NCBI RefSeq assembly: GCF_000710915.1
Contig: NZ_BAUA01000002.1
Coordinates: 1 to 64,000, forward strand
Direction of reading: 5' to 3'
DNA from: Nocardia brasiliensis IFM 10847
GTDB taxonomy: Bacteria; Actinomycetota; Actinomycetes; Mycobacteriales; Mycobacteriaceae
Length of the DNA: 64,000 nucleotides
The position numbers and the translations under genes are program-made. Every line of letters starts with the position of its first letter. The first letter of the stretch is position 1. This document shows, one piece after another, positions 38,060 through 45,983 of the stretch. The notes under the pieces were generated by a model that saw only the letters and a program-made list of their open reading frames with translations, had not been told where the DNA came from and ran no database searches.

Positions 38060-38065
38060 TAGGCT
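38060..38065 (+). promoter_or_regulatory. -10 box of leaderless rph
   Basis: TAGGCT ends 6 nt before GTG 38072. Confidence 0.55.
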
Positions 38066-38071
38066 GTCCGC

Positions 38072-38842
38072 GTGTCTAGACGAGCCGATGGCAGGGCGGA
38101 CGACGAACTCCGCGAGGTACGGATCACCCGGGGGTTCACCTCCCATCCGGCGGGCTCGGTGCTGGTGGAGTTCGGGCAGACGCGGGTGATGTGCACGGCC
38201 AGCGTCACCGAGGGGGTGCCGCCGTGGCGGCGGGACTCCGGACTCGGTTGGCTCACCGCCGAATACGCGATGCTGCCCGCCGCGACGCACACCCGCAGCG
38301 GCCGTGAATCGGTGAAGGGCCGCGTCGGTGGCCGCACCCAGGAGATCAGCCGGTTGGTCGGCCGTTCACTGCGTGCCTGCATCGACCTGGCCGCGATCGG
38401 AGAGAACACCATCGCGATCGACTGCGACGTGCTTCAGGCCGACGGCGGTACCAGGACCGCCGCGATCACCGGCGCGTATGTCGCGCTGTCCGACGCGGTC
38501 ACCTACCTGGGGGCCGCGGGCGGTCTGGCCGACCCGCAGCCGATCTCCTGCGCGATCGCCGCCGTGAGCGTCGGCGTGGTGGACGGCCGGGTGCGACTCG
38601 ACCTGCCCTACGAGGAGGATTCGCGCGCCGAGGTCGACATGAACGTGGTCGCCACCGACACCGGCACCCTGGTCGAGATCCAGGGCACCGGCGAGGGCGC
38701 CACCTTCCCGCGCTCGACCCTGGACAAGCTGCTCGATTCCGCGCTCGCCGGTTGCGAGCAACTGTTCGCCATCCAGAAAGAGGCGCTGGCCCTGCCGTAT
38801 CCCGGTGTGCTGCCGGAGCCGTCCGAGTCGAAGAAGAAGTAA
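38072..38842 (+). CDS. rph: Ribonuclease PH
   Basis: A 256-residue phosphorolytic 3'-5' exoribonuclease that trims tRNA ends. [69 protein letters not shown] and [17 protein letters not shown] are all family marks. GTG 38072 has a -10 box 6 nt upstream, so it is leaderless. The stop overlaps the start of rdgB (TAATG). It is the Rv1340 orthologue. Confidence 0.96.
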   Translation: MSRRADGRADDELREVRITRGFTSHPAGSVLVEFGQTRVMCTASVTEGVPPWRRDSGLGWLTAEYAMLPAATHTRSGRESVKGRVGGRTQEISRLVGRSLRACIDLAAIGENTIAIDCDVLQADGGTRTAAITGAYVALSDAVTYLGAAGGLADPQPISCAIAAVSVGVVDGRVRLDLPYEEDSRAEVDMNVVATDTGTLVEIQGTGEGATFPRSTLDKLLDSALAGCEQLFAIQKEALALPYPGVLPEPSESKKK

Positions 38843-39450
38843 TGACGCGTCGCGTGCTGGTCGCCAGCCGTAATGCCAAGAAGCTGAACGAACTGCGCCG
38901 CATCCTCGCCGAGGCGGGGATCGCGGGCATCGAGATCGTCGGGCTCGACGATGTCCCCGCCTACGACGAAGCGCCCGAGACCGGCGCGACGTTCGAGGAG
39001 AACGCGCTGGCCAAGGCGCGCGACGGTGCCGCGGCCACCGGATTGGCTTGTGTCGCAGACGATTCCGGGATCGAGGTGGACGCGCTCAACGGCATGCCCG
39101 GCGTGCTCTCGGCACGCTGGGCGGGTAAGCACGGCGACGACGCGGCCAACAACGCGCTGCTGCTGGCGCAGCTCGGTGATGTCCCGGACGAGCGTCGCGG
39201 CGCCCGGTTCGTTTCCACCTGCGCGCTGGTCGTGCCGGACGGCGCCGAACTCGTGGTGCGCGGCGAATGGCCGGGCACGGTGGGCCGGAAACCGCTGGGC
39301 GAGGGCGGTTTCGGCTACGACCCGCTGTTCTTCCCGGACGGTGGCGACATCTCCGCGGCGCAGTTGACGCCCGCGCAGAAGGACGCGGTGTCGCACCGCG
39401 GCCGCGCGCTGACCCAGCTGCTGCCCGCGCTCACCGCGCTCGCCGACTGA
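38842..39450 (+). CDS. rdgB: RdgB/HAM1 non-canonical purine NTP pyrophosphatase
   Basis: A 202-residue enzyme cleaning ITP, dITP and XTP from the nucleotide pool. RVLVASRNAKKLNELRRIL is the phosphate-binding N-terminus, with ETGATFEENALAKARDGA, VADDSGIEVDALNGMPGVLS and GEGGFGYDPLFFPDG following, and SHRGRALTQL at the end. The ATG overlaps the rph stop, so the pair is coupled. It converges on the DUF3817 gene with a 3-bp gap. It is the Rv1341 orthologue. Confidence 0.96.
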   Translation: MTRRVLVASRNAKKLNELRRILAEAGIAGIEIVGLDDVPAYDEAPETGATFEENALAKARDGAAATGLACVADDSGIEVDALNGMPGVLSARWAGKHGDDAANNALLLAQLGDVPDERRGARFVSTCALVVPDGAELVVRGEWPGTVGRKPLGEGGFGYDPLFFPDGGDISAAQLTPAQKDAVSHRGRALTQLLPALTALAD

Positions 39451-39453
39451 GCG

Positions 39454-40008
39454 TCAGACGCCGAAGTCCTGCTTGACCTTCTTCGCATTGACGTGCTCGA
39501 CGAAGAAGGACAGCAGCGGGATGGTGCCGGCCAGCAGCGTGCCGACGGTGCGCAGCACCGGCCAGCGCACCTTGACCGCGAGGTCGGCGGTGACCAGCAG
39601 GTAGACGAAGTACACCCAGCCGTGCACGACGGCGATCCAGCTCGGGGTGTGCACGTCGAAGCCGTATTTGGCGATCATCTCGCCGGTGAGCAGCAGCAGC
39701 CAGAGACCGGTGACCCAGGCCAGGGCGCGGTAGCGCAGCAGCGCGGCCCTGATCTTCTCGGTTTTCGCCGAGCCGGCGGCGGGCGGGGCTTCTTGTTCCT
39801 GCGCCGCCTTGTCGCCGCGCAGTGCGGTGGCCAGCGTGCCGTCGGTCGTCGAGGCGACCGCGCGGTCGGCCGAGGCGGCGGTGCGGTCTGCGGCCGCGTT
39901 CGCGGTCGAGTCGCCCGCGGTCGCCTCGACGCTGTCCGGCGTCTGCGACAGGTGGGTCTCCTCAGCTGAGCCCGAACCGCCCTCGGTGAAGTTCTCGCTG
40001 GTGGTCAA
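39454..40008 (-). CDS. DUF3817 domain membrane protein with Ala-rich N-terminal tail
   Basis: A 184-residue protein. The first about 80 residues are disordered, rich in Ala, Thr, Ser and acidic residues. The rest has three hydrophobic segments (ALAWVTGLWLLLLTGEMI, WVYFVYLLVTADLAV, LAGTIPLLSFFVEHV), matching DUF3817 (orthologue Rv1342c). The role is unknown. The start is TTG 40008, overlapping the stop of the next gene upstream (TTGA), with GAGAGGAAAG as a ribosome site. It is the second DUF3817 gene here, after 10640. Confidence 0.85.
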   Translation of the reverse strand: MTTSENFTEGGSGSAEETHLSQTPDSVEATAGDSTANAAADRTAASADRAVASTTDGTLATALRGDKAAQEQEAPPAAGSAKTEKIRAALLRYRALAWVTGLWLLLLTGEMIAKYGFDVHTPSWIAVVHGWVYFVYLLVTADLAVKVRWPVLRTVGTLLAGTIPLLSFFVEHVNAKKVKQDFGV

Positions 40009-40454
40009 CCGGCTTTCCTCTCGGTATCGCGGGCGCCCAGGCCCGCCTCGCGGACCTGATCATCGATGTCTCGAGCGTGCAATTCGGCCAGGTACCGGTT
40101 GTATTCGGCGAGCACCGGATCCTCGTCGCGCACCGCCTGCGGCCGCTCCGGCAGGATGCCGGCCGGAATCTCGCGCGGCGCAACGGGTTTCGGGGTGGTC
40201 CGGGGGGCGTCGCCGGACTCGCCGTGCTCCTCGGCCTCCTGTTCCAGCCGGACGAAGCGGAAGTAGGCGAACACCGCGAACGCCGCGAACAGCGGCCACT
40301 GCAACGCGTAGCCGAGATTCTGGCCGGTGCCGCTGCTCGATTCGAACCGCTGCCACTGCCACCAGGCCAGCGCGAGGCAGCCCAGTGCGGCGACGATCAC
40401 CAGCACGATGAGGGCCGGGCGATTGTGTGCCGAGCGGCGGGGTGAAGCGGACAC
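40005..40454 (-). CDS. LprD-like membrane protein (Rv1343c orthologue)
   Basis: A 149-residue protein with two hydrophobic segments near the N-terminus (ALIVLVIVAALGCLALAWW and LQWPLFAAFAVFAYF) and a charged cytosolic C-terminus with DEDPVLAEYNRYLAELHARD. By position it is the orthologue of Rv1343c (lprD), though I see no lipobox Cys in the right place, so it may simply be membrane-embedded. GTG 40454 is chosen because TACCGT ends 7 nt upstream; the frame before it is unlikely coding. It is coupled to the DUF3817 gene. Confidence 0.8.
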   Translation of the reverse strand: MSASPRRSAHNRPALIVLVIVAALGCLALAWWQWQRFESSSGTGQNLGYALQWPLFAAFAVFAYFRFVRLEQEAEEHGESGDAPRTTPKPVAPREIPAGILPERPQAVRDEDPVLAEYNRYLAELHARDIDDQVREAGLGARDTERKAG

Positions 40455-40461
40455 GGCTACT

Positions 40462-40467
40462 ACGGTA
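40462..40467 (-). promoter_or_regulatory. -10 box of the leaderless LprD-like gene
   Basis: TACCGT on the minus strand ends 7 nt before GTG 40454. A near-copy of the surrounding motif (CTACTAC then CGGTAC on the plus strand) recurs at 40474-40487. Confidence 0.45.
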
Positions 40468-40520
40468 CCCCGTCTACTACACGGTACGTAGGACAGGTTC
40501 GGCCAGGTGCCGCCCGCGGA

Positions 40521-40544
40521 CTCGCCCACCGGCGGGTGGGCGAG
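40521..40544 (-). terminator. Terminator-like hairpin after the SDR gene
   Basis: A 10-bp stem (40521-40530 with 40535-40544) and a 4-nt loop, 10 nt beyond the stop at 40555. There is no T-run. Confidence 0.6.
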
Positions 40545-40554
40545 CCGGTCGAGC

Positions 40555-41430
40555 TCAGAACTTGTAGGTGACGCCGGTCAATCGCTCGGACTCGGTCCAG
40601 AGTTTCTGCCAGAGTTCCTTGTTCTTGGACAGGCGGGTGGAGGGCGAGGATTCCACCGGGCCCTGCGTCTGGAAGAACCGGCGCGGACCCCAGTAGACCT
40701 CGGGGTCGGCGTCGGGCATGGTGGCCGCGAACAGCGTCGAGTGCGCGGCCTTCTTCGGCGGGTGACCGATCAGCGCGACGAACGGTTTGATGATCCGGTC
40801 GATCGGCGTTTCGGTCCTGGCGAACAGTTCGGTGGCGGAAACCCCGGGGTGCACCCCGTAGGAGCGTTTGCTCGAACCGGATTCGGCGAGGCGGCGTTGC
40901 AGTTCCCGCGCGAACATCAGGTTCGACAGCTTGGCCTGCGCGTAGGCGAGGTTGCGCTGGTAGCGACGGTGCTCGTAGTTGAGGTCGTCGACCCAGAGCT
41001 TCGGCGTCTGCTTGTGCGCGATGCTGGCCAGCGTGACCACTCGGTCGCCGATCCGGTCCAGCAGCAGGCCGGTCAGCGCGAAGTGCCCGAGATGGTTGAC
41101 GCCCCACTGGGTTTCGAAGCCGTCCTTGGTGCGCGAGAACGGCACGTTCATCAGGCCGGCGTTGTTGATCAGCACGTCGAACTCGCCCTGCTGCTCGGCG
41201 AACCTGCGCACCGAGGACAGATCGGACAGGTCGAGTTCGGCGACGCGCACGTCGCCGGCGATGCCGTCGGCGACCTCCTTGGCCTTGACCGCATTGCGGC
41301 AGGCCATGACGACGGTCGCGCCTTTGCTCGCGAGGACTTCGGTGGTCACGGCGCCCAGCCCGCCGTTCGCCCCGGTGATCACGAAGGTGCGCCCGGTCTG
41401 ATCCGGGATTTCAGTAGGTTTCCACGCCAT
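40555..41430 (-). CDS. SDR family oxidoreductase (retinol-dehydrogenase-like)
   Basis: A 291-residue classical short-chain reductase. TGANGGLGAVTTEVLASKGA is the NAD(P)-binding motif, INNAGLMNVPFS the structural NNAG, and YAQAKLSNLMF the YxxxK pair; Ser sits in VVTLASIAH. Sequence style resembles actinobacterial retinol or alcohol dehydrogenase-like SDRs. The substrate is unknown. A perfect palindrome (41439-41454) lies 8 nt before the ATG, over the likely promoter or ribosome site, so the gene is probably repressor-controlled, possibly by one of the two nearby TetR proteins (inference). Confidence 0.9.
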   Translation of the reverse strand: MAWKPTEIPDQTGRTFVITGANGGLGAVTTEVLASKGATVVMACRNAVKAKEVADGIAGDVRVAELDLSDLSSVRRFAEQQGEFDVLINNAGLMNVPFSRTKDGFETQWGVNHLGHFALTGLLLDRIGDRVVTLASIAHKQTPKLWVDDLNYEHRRYQRNLAYAQAKLSNLMFARELQRRLAESGSSKRSYGVHPGVSATELFARTETPIDRIIKPFVALIGHPPKKAAHSTLFAATMPDADPEVYWGPRRFFQTQGPVESSPSTRLSKNKELWQKLWTESERLTGVTYKF

Positions 41431-41438
41431 GAGCCAAC

Positions 41439-41454
41439 CTTACTCTCGAGTAAG
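41439..41454. promoter_or_regulatory. Palindromic operator upstream of the SDR gene
   Basis: CTTACTC-TC-GAGTAAG, a perfect 7-2-7 palindrome, 8 nt before ATG 41430. This is TetR-like in shape. Confidence 0.65.
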
Positions 41455-41576
41455 TTCCGAGGGAAGAGAATCGCCCGGATCGTACATCGAGTGTCTCAGA
41501 CAGGAAGTGATCCCGGTCACTTTCCGGGCCGGGTTCAGCGCCGCCTAACAGGGATTTCAGTGGCAGCTAACGGCAT

Positions 41577-42983
41577 TCAGCGACCGCTGCCGATCGGTTG
41601 CTGGAACGCGGCCGCCAGCACGGTACCGACCGTCTCGCCCCACACCTGCCAGGTCGCTTGGTCGAGCATCATCGAGCCGACGTCGGAGGTGTGCACGCCG
41701 GTCGCCACCGGCTTGCCTGCGAACCGGTCGGCCAGCCACAGCAGGGCGCGGGGCGCGGCGATCGGATCGAGCGTGAGGTGCTCGCTGAAGTGGTCGCGGA
41801 CGTACTCGACGCGCGCGTTCGGGTCCTGGGCGTAGTAGTCGACGAGTTCGTTGACCGGTCCCACCGGGATCAACCAGTCCGGGTTGGCCTGGTACATGAA
41901 CATCGGCATGTCCGGGACGGCCTTGCCCATCTTGGTCTTGTCCAGCACCGCGGTGACTTTCGGATCGGTGAACGGATTCGCGGCGAGCATGCCGATGTTG
42001 TTCGCGAACGGGAAGAAGATCGACTGGTAACTCGCGCAGAGCTGTTCCTTGGCCGCCATCATCAGTTTGCCGAGGCCGTTCATGTTCTCGTCCAGGAAAT
42101 CGCGCAGCTCCGGGTACTCGCGGGAGACGCCGAGCGCGCCGGCGAAGATCAACCCGGCGGACAGGTTGCCGTTGGCCATCTTCAGTGCGGCCGACAGGTC
42201 GGCGGGGATGCCGCCCTCGGCCACGCCGACGACGTTGAGTTCGGGTGCGTAGCTCTGCTTCAGTTCGGCGGCGTGACCGGTGGCGATGGCGCCGCCGGAG
42301 TAGCCCATCAGGCCGACCCGGGTCGCGGTGCCGGACAGCTGCATCGGGTCGAAGTTCTCCGCCGCGCGGATGCCGTCGAGGGTGATCCGACCCGCCAAAG
42401 GTCCTGCGGCATAGGCGGAATCGGGCCCCTGGTGGTCCGGTACCACCACGGCCCAGCCCTGTGCCAGGGCCGCCTGCACCTCCAGGAACTGGGCGGCGAC
42501 CAGGACCGATCCGGTGATCGTCGCCGGGATGGAACCCATCTGCAACTGGTAGGACGGCATGCAGTAGTTGCCGGTGGAGTCCTCGGCGATCTGATACGAG
42601 AACAGCGGCCGGTCTGCCACGTAGCCGCGCGGCTTCAGCACGGTGGCCACTGCGGCGATGGGTTCGCCGCGGGTGTTGGTCGAGCGGTACGACAGCTGCC
42701 AGGCGTCCACGTTGACCGGGATCAGCGACAGATTCGCCACATGCACCTGCCGGGCCGCGATGAGCTGCCCGGGCGCGAGATCGGCGAACGCGTCCGGGGC
42801 CGGGCGATAGAACGCGGGATCGAAACCGGGCGGCATCGGTGGAATCGGGAACGGCAGGGCGGGCGCGACCGGGGGCGGGCCCGGTTCGGCGGCGACCTGC
42901 CCGGCGAGGGCGACCGGCAGCCCGGCCGCCAGCACGGCGAGGGCCGCGACCAACTTCATCGTGCGCGTGCGCGGAGTAACCAC
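41577..42983 (-). CDS. Secreted lipase (LIP family)
   Basis: A 468-residue exported esterase/lipase. The signal peptide is MKLVAALAVLAAGLPVALAG (inside the first 30 residues), with a Pro-rich start to the mature part. The catalytic Ser sits in VGLMGYSGGAIATGHAAEL. The His and Asp are presumably in the C-terminal part (DHFSEHLTLD, TSDVGSMM), not fixed here. LIP-family lipases cut triacylglycerols. The GTG start at 42983 has AGAGG 6 nt upstream. It is divergent from a TetR gene, so it may be under its control (inference). Confidence 0.88.
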   Translation of the reverse strand: MVTPRTRTMKLVAALAVLAAGLPVALAGQVAAEPGPPPVAPALPFPIPPMPPGFDPAFYRPAPDAFADLAPGQLIAARQVHVANLSLIPVNVDAWQLSYRSTNTRGEPIAAVATVLKPRGYVADRPLFSYQIAEDSTGNYCMPSYQLQMGSIPATITGSVLVAAQFLEVQAALAQGWAVVVPDHQGPDSAYAAGPLAGRITLDGIRAAENFDPMQLSGTATRVGLMGYSGGAIATGHAAELKQSYAPELNVVGVAEGGIPADLSAALKMANGNLSAGLIFAGALGVSREYPELRDFLDENMNGLGKLMMAAKEQLCASYQSIFFPFANNIGMLAANPFTDPKVTAVLDKTKMGKAVPDMPMFMYQANPDWLIPVGPVNELVDYYAQDPNARVEYVRDHFSEHLTLDPIAAPRALLWLADRFAGKPVATGVHTSDVGSMMLDQATWQVWGETVGTVLAAAFQQPIGSGR

Positions 42984-43131
42984 AGACCAACCTCTTTGTT
43001 GCTCGGAGCCATATGTGATCCCGATTGGTTTCAGAATGGTGTCGAGTATGCACAGTCATGACCCGGATCACAACCAGCGCGCGATGAGACCTTCCCCGCG
43101 CTGGTCACCGCTGGTCCGGTGCGCGCTCGGA

Positions 43132-43137
43132 TACGGT
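43132..43137 (+). promoter_or_regulatory. -10 box of the leaderless TetR gene
   Basis: TACGGT ends 6 nt before GTG 43144. Confidence 0.5.
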
Positions 43138-43143
43138 GGCAGG

Positions 43144-43788
43144 GTGACCATCGTGGGTAGGCAATACGGCGGACGCGCCGTCACGGAGCGCAAGGCGGAA
43201 CGGCGTCAGCGCTTCCTCGACGCGGCGACGCGGATATTCGCCGAACGCGGCTATGCGAACTGCTCGCTGGCCGACGTCTGCACCGCGGCGGCACTGTCCA
43301 AGCGGCAGTTCTACGAGGAGTTCCAGACCCGGGAGGACGTGCTGGTCGCCGCCTACGATCGGATTCAGGACGAGGCCGCCGTGGCGCTGCTCCCGGCGCT
43401 GGCCGAACTCGATCCGGGCGCCGATATGACCGCCGCGATGAATGCGGTGGTCTCGGCCTATCTGGGTTCGATCGGCTCCGACCCGTACCGCGCCAAGGTC
43501 GCCTTCATCGAGGTGGTCGGCGTCAGCGACCGGATGGAGCGGCACCGCCGGGAACGACGGCACGCGTGGGCCGAGTTGCTCGAGGCCGCCGTCGTGCCGC
43601 GGGTGGCCCCCGGCGCCCGCATTCGTGGCGGGACCGCTTGGGGCGCAAGCGCGCTCATCGGTGCGATCAACGGCTTGGCGCACGAGTGGGTGCTCGCCGA
43701 CCCGCGCCCTCCGGTCGGCGAACTGGTGGACGTGCTGGTGCCGATGGCGCTGGCCATGCTGGAGGGGCCGGATCAGCGCACCGCGTAG
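43144..43788 (+). CDS. TetR family regulator
   Basis: A 214-residue regulator. The helix-turn-helix is ATRIFAERGYANCSLADVCT followed by LSKRQFYEEF (about residues 28-61). The rest is helical. GTG 43144 is supported by a -10 box 6 nt upstream. It is divergent from the secreted lipase gene with about 160 bp between, and its 3' end overlaps the 3' end of the next TetR gene by 16 bp, so the two converge. Target genes are unknown; the lipase is the closest candidate. Confidence 0.9.
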   Translation: MTIVGRQYGGRAVTERKAERRQRFLDAATRIFAERGYANCSLADVCTAAALSKRQFYEEFQTREDVLVAAYDRIQDEAAVALLPALAELDPGADMTAAMNAVVSAYLGSIGSDPYRAKVAFIEVVGVSDRMERHRRERRHAWAELLEAAVVPRVAPGARIRGGTAWGASALIGAINGLAHEWVLADPRPPVGELVDVLVPMALAMLEGPDQRTA

Positions 43789-44408
43789 TCCGCTAGTGAC
43801 GGCGTGAGCGTGTCGAACGCGATGCCGATGTATTCGATGAGCGCCGCGGCGATTTCGTCGTTGGACTCCCCGGCGAGGGTGCGCCGCATGGTCTCGTCGA
43901 ACAGCACCCGGTGCACCCCGCCCAGCTGGGCTGCCGCCACCCGGGGCGTGATATCCGTTGCGGCCGCTCCGGTTTCGGCGGCCAAGGTGTCGGCGAGCGC
44001 CTGTTGCCGGTCGTCGTGGAATTCGCGGAGCCGAGCGAGCAGTGCCGGGCTGTCGGCGATCATGCCGGCGAACTCGGGGCCGGAGAAGCCTGCGACCGGG
44101 TCCTGCTCGGTCGCCGCCGTCAGATAGGCGGCGCGCAGGGCTGCCAGCGCGGATTGGCCCGGTTCGCGCTCGCGCACGACGCGGGCGAGTTGGTCGACGA
44201 ACACGTCGCGCAGGTCGAGGGCGAGGTCCTCCTTGCGCGGGAAGTAGTTGGTGACCGTCATCTTGGCGACCTGTGCGGCGGCCGCGACGTCGGCGATCGT
44301 GACCTTGTCGAAGCCGTGCTCGAGGAACAGCCTGGTCGCCTGATCGGAGATGTTCTCCCTGGTCTGTAGCTTTTTCCGGTCTCGAAGGCCCATCTGCTCT
44401 GTGGTCAT
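43773..44408 (-). CDS. TetR family regulator of the adjacent small gene
   Basis: A 211-residue regulator with the helix-turn-helix RLFLEHGFDKVTIADVAAAA followed by VAKMTVTNYFPRKEDL. ATG 44408 fits the family start (TTEQMGLRDRKKLQTRENI). It diverges from the small basic protein gene, and a 14-5-14 imperfect dyad (44430-44462) over that gene's TTGACA promoter lies 22 bp before the start, so it probably represses both itself and the small gene. Confidence 0.9.
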   Translation of the reverse strand: MTTEQMGLRDRKKLQTRENISDQATRLFLEHGFDKVTIADVAAAAQVAKMTVTNYFPRKEDLALDLRDVFVDQLARVVREREPGQSALAALRAAYLTAATEQDPVAGFSGPEFAGMIADSPALLARLREFHDDRQQALADTLAAETGAAATDITPRVAAAQLGGVHRVLFDETMRRTLAGESNDEIAAALIEYIGIAFDTLTPSLADYAVR

Positions 44409-44429
44409 GCAGACACCATAACTGATACC

Positions 44430-44462
44430 GACCAAAATTTATGCTTGACATATTTTTAGGTC
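44430..44462. promoter_or_regulatory. TetR operator overlapping a sigma-A promoter
   Basis: Half-sites at 44430-44443 and 44449-44462 match in 11 of 14 inverted positions (GACC-x-AAA-xx-TATG type). The spacer and the TTGACA at 44445-44450 overlap the operator, which would block the promoter when bound. Confidence 0.65.
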
Positions 44463-44473
44463 TGTTCTAACTT
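44445..44473 (+). promoter_or_regulatory. Promoter of the small basic protein gene
   Basis: TTGACA (44445-44450), 17 bp, TAACTT (44468-44473). Transcription would begin near 44480. AAGGAG (44494-44499) lies in the leader. Confidence 0.7.
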
Positions 44474-44581
44474 TGTCTTCGTCAACGAGAACGAAGGAGC
44501 AGCACCGCCTTGAATCACGGACTTGTCGTAGCGACCTCGGCCCGTACCAGCACCACCATCGACCGAAAGGGAACAGCCACC

Positions 44582-44794
44582 ATGGCCGACAAGACCACCG
44601 CGCAGACCACCATCGACGCCGTCCTCCGGCGCTTCGCGCCGACCGAGACGGCCCCGGGTAAGACGCGAAAGAGCCGGCGCACCAACGGGTTCCCCGGCGC
44701 GGCGCGCCTCGACCGGACGGGCGGACAGCCGCGGCACCAGAGCGCCTTCCGGGCGGCCCCGCAGCGTCCGCTGCGTATTCCCGGTCGCGGCTGA
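44582..44794 (+). CDS. Small basic protein of unknown function
   Basis: A 70-residue, Arg/Lys-rich protein with no signal or membrane segment: GKTRKSRRTNG in the middle, PLRIPGRG at the end. I do not recognise it. Third-codon GC is very high from ATG 44582 on but not before it, so ATG 44582 (GAAAGGGA about 9 nt upstream) is preferred over TTG 44510 in the same frame. It is probably DNA- or RNA-binding, or ribosomal, by charge (inference). It is controlled by a TetR operator and sits just upstream of a sigma factor gene, separated by a very strong hairpin. Confidence 0.65.
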   Translation: MADKTTAQTTIDAVLRRFAPTETAPGKTRKSRRTNGFPGAARLDRTGGQPRHQSAFRAAPQRPLRIPGRG

Positions 44795-44833
44795 GCGTCC
44801 ACAGCCCCGCCAGCCCGACCCGTCTTGCCGGGT

Positions 44834-44886
44834 GAACGCCGGGATCGAGTCCTCCTCCGGGAAGTCTCGACTCGATCCCGGCGTTC
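44834..44886 (+). terminator. Very strong hairpin between the small protein and the sigma factor gene
   Basis: A perfect 18-bp stem (44834-44851 with 44869-44886) around a 17-nt loop, 40 nt after the stop and 56 nt before the sigma factor start. Likely a terminator, and possibly a leader structure of the sigma gene. Confidence 0.8.
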
Positions 44887-44941
44887 GCATTGAGGCGGAA
44901 CGCACCGCCGACCAGGCACCGCTCCCTCGGAAGGACCCACC

Positions 44942-45892
44942 GTGACCACGTACTGCACCGCTCGCCCCGCTCCGTTCGGCGGCACCGTCTCCGAGGACCC
45001 GATCAAGGACTACCTGCGGCTCATCGGCCGCACCCCGCTGCTCACCGCGACGCAGGAGGTCGAGCTGGCCACCCGGATCGAGGCGGGTGTGCAGGCCGCA
45101 CAGCGCCTGGCCGAGCAGGGCGAACTCGACGTCGCGAAACGCCGGCTGTTGCAGCGCCGGGTGGCCGAGGGGCAACGAGCCAAGGACCATATGGTCGAGG
45201 CGAATCTGCGCCTGGTCGTGTCCATCGCCAAGCGCTACCCGCTGCCCACCGGGATGTCCCTGCTCGATCTGGTGCAGGAGGGCACCCTCGGCATGATGCG
45301 CGCGGTGGAGAAGTTCGATCACCATCGCGGTCTCAAGTTCTCCACCTACGCGACCTGGTGGATCAAGCAGGGCATCGGCCGTGCGCTGGCCGATCAGGGC
45401 CGCACGATCCGGATTCCGGTGCACGTCGTCGAGGTGCTCAACCGGGTGACGCGGGCCCAGCGCGCGCTGACCCAGCAGCTCGGGCGCGCCGCCACCGCGG
45501 CCGAAATCGCGGCCGAGCTGGACCTGACCGAGGACAAGGTGCGCGAGGTGCTCGACCATGCGCGCGAGCCGATCTCGCTGCACACCCCGCTGGGCGACGA
45601 CGCGGGCGAGTTCGGTGAGCTCATCGCGGACACCGCGCCGGATCCGGCCGAAGTGGCGTTGGCCACGTCGGTCCGCGGTCACCTCGACAAAGTGCTCGCC
45701 GGGTTGGCCGGGCGCGAAGCCGAGGTGCTCGCCCTGCGTTTCGGCCTGGACGGCGGCGATCCGAAGTCGCTCGACGAGATCGGCAAGGTCTACGGGGTCT
45801 CCCGCGAGCGGGCCCGGCAGATCGAGGCGAAGGGCCTGGCCAAGCTGCGGCAGGCGACCCGCGCGCGGGCGCTGGAGGGACTGCTCGGCTGA
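44942..45892 (+). CDS. Group-2 RNA polymerase sigma factor (SigB-like)
   Basis: A 316-residue sigma-70 family protein without region 1.1. Region 1.2 is EDPIKDYLRLIGRTPLLT. Region 2 carries LVQEGTLGMMRAVEKFDHHRG and FSTYATWWIKQGIGRALAD (-10 recognition), and region 4 ends with SRERARQIEAKGLAKLR (-35 recognition). This matches group-2 primary-like factors such as SigB, which direct stress or stationary-phase genes. The GTG 44942 start has GGAAGGA upstream. Which genes it serves is unknown. It follows a TetR-controlled small gene and an 18-bp hairpin. Confidence 0.93.
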   Translation: MTTYCTARPAPFGGTVSEDPIKDYLRLIGRTPLLTATQEVELATRIEAGVQAAQRLAEQGELDVAKRRLLQRRVAEGQRAKDHMVEANLRLVVSIAKRYPLPTGMSLLDLVQEGTLGMMRAVEKFDHHRGLKFSTYATWWIKQGIGRALADQGRTIRIPVHVVEVLNRVTRAQRALTQQLGRAATAAEIAAELDLTEDKVREVLDHAREPISLHTPLGDDAGEFGELIADTAPDPAEVALATSVRGHLDKVLAGLAGREAEVLALRFGLDGGDPKSLDEIGKVYGVSRERARQIEAKGLAKLRQATRARALEGLLG

Positions 45893-45901
45893 GCCCCGGC
45901 A

Positions 45902-45929
45902 CGCCCGGCGGAGGCGAGTTCGCCGGGCG
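45902..45929 (+). terminator. Terminator after the sigma factor gene
   Basis: A 9-bp stem (45902-45910 with 45921-45929) and a 10-nt loop, beginning 10 nt after the stop. Confidence 0.7.
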
Positions 45930-45983
45930 TCGCTGCCGTGTCGCTGGACGGACAGCAGCGGCGTCTCGCCGCATACTGAGGCA

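Noticed and set aside
43014..43072. TGTGATCC and GGATCACA as 8-bp inverted repeats between the lipase and TetR genes.
   Set aside because: The half-sites are about 50 bp apart, too far for one dimer site. They could be looped sites but there is no other support.
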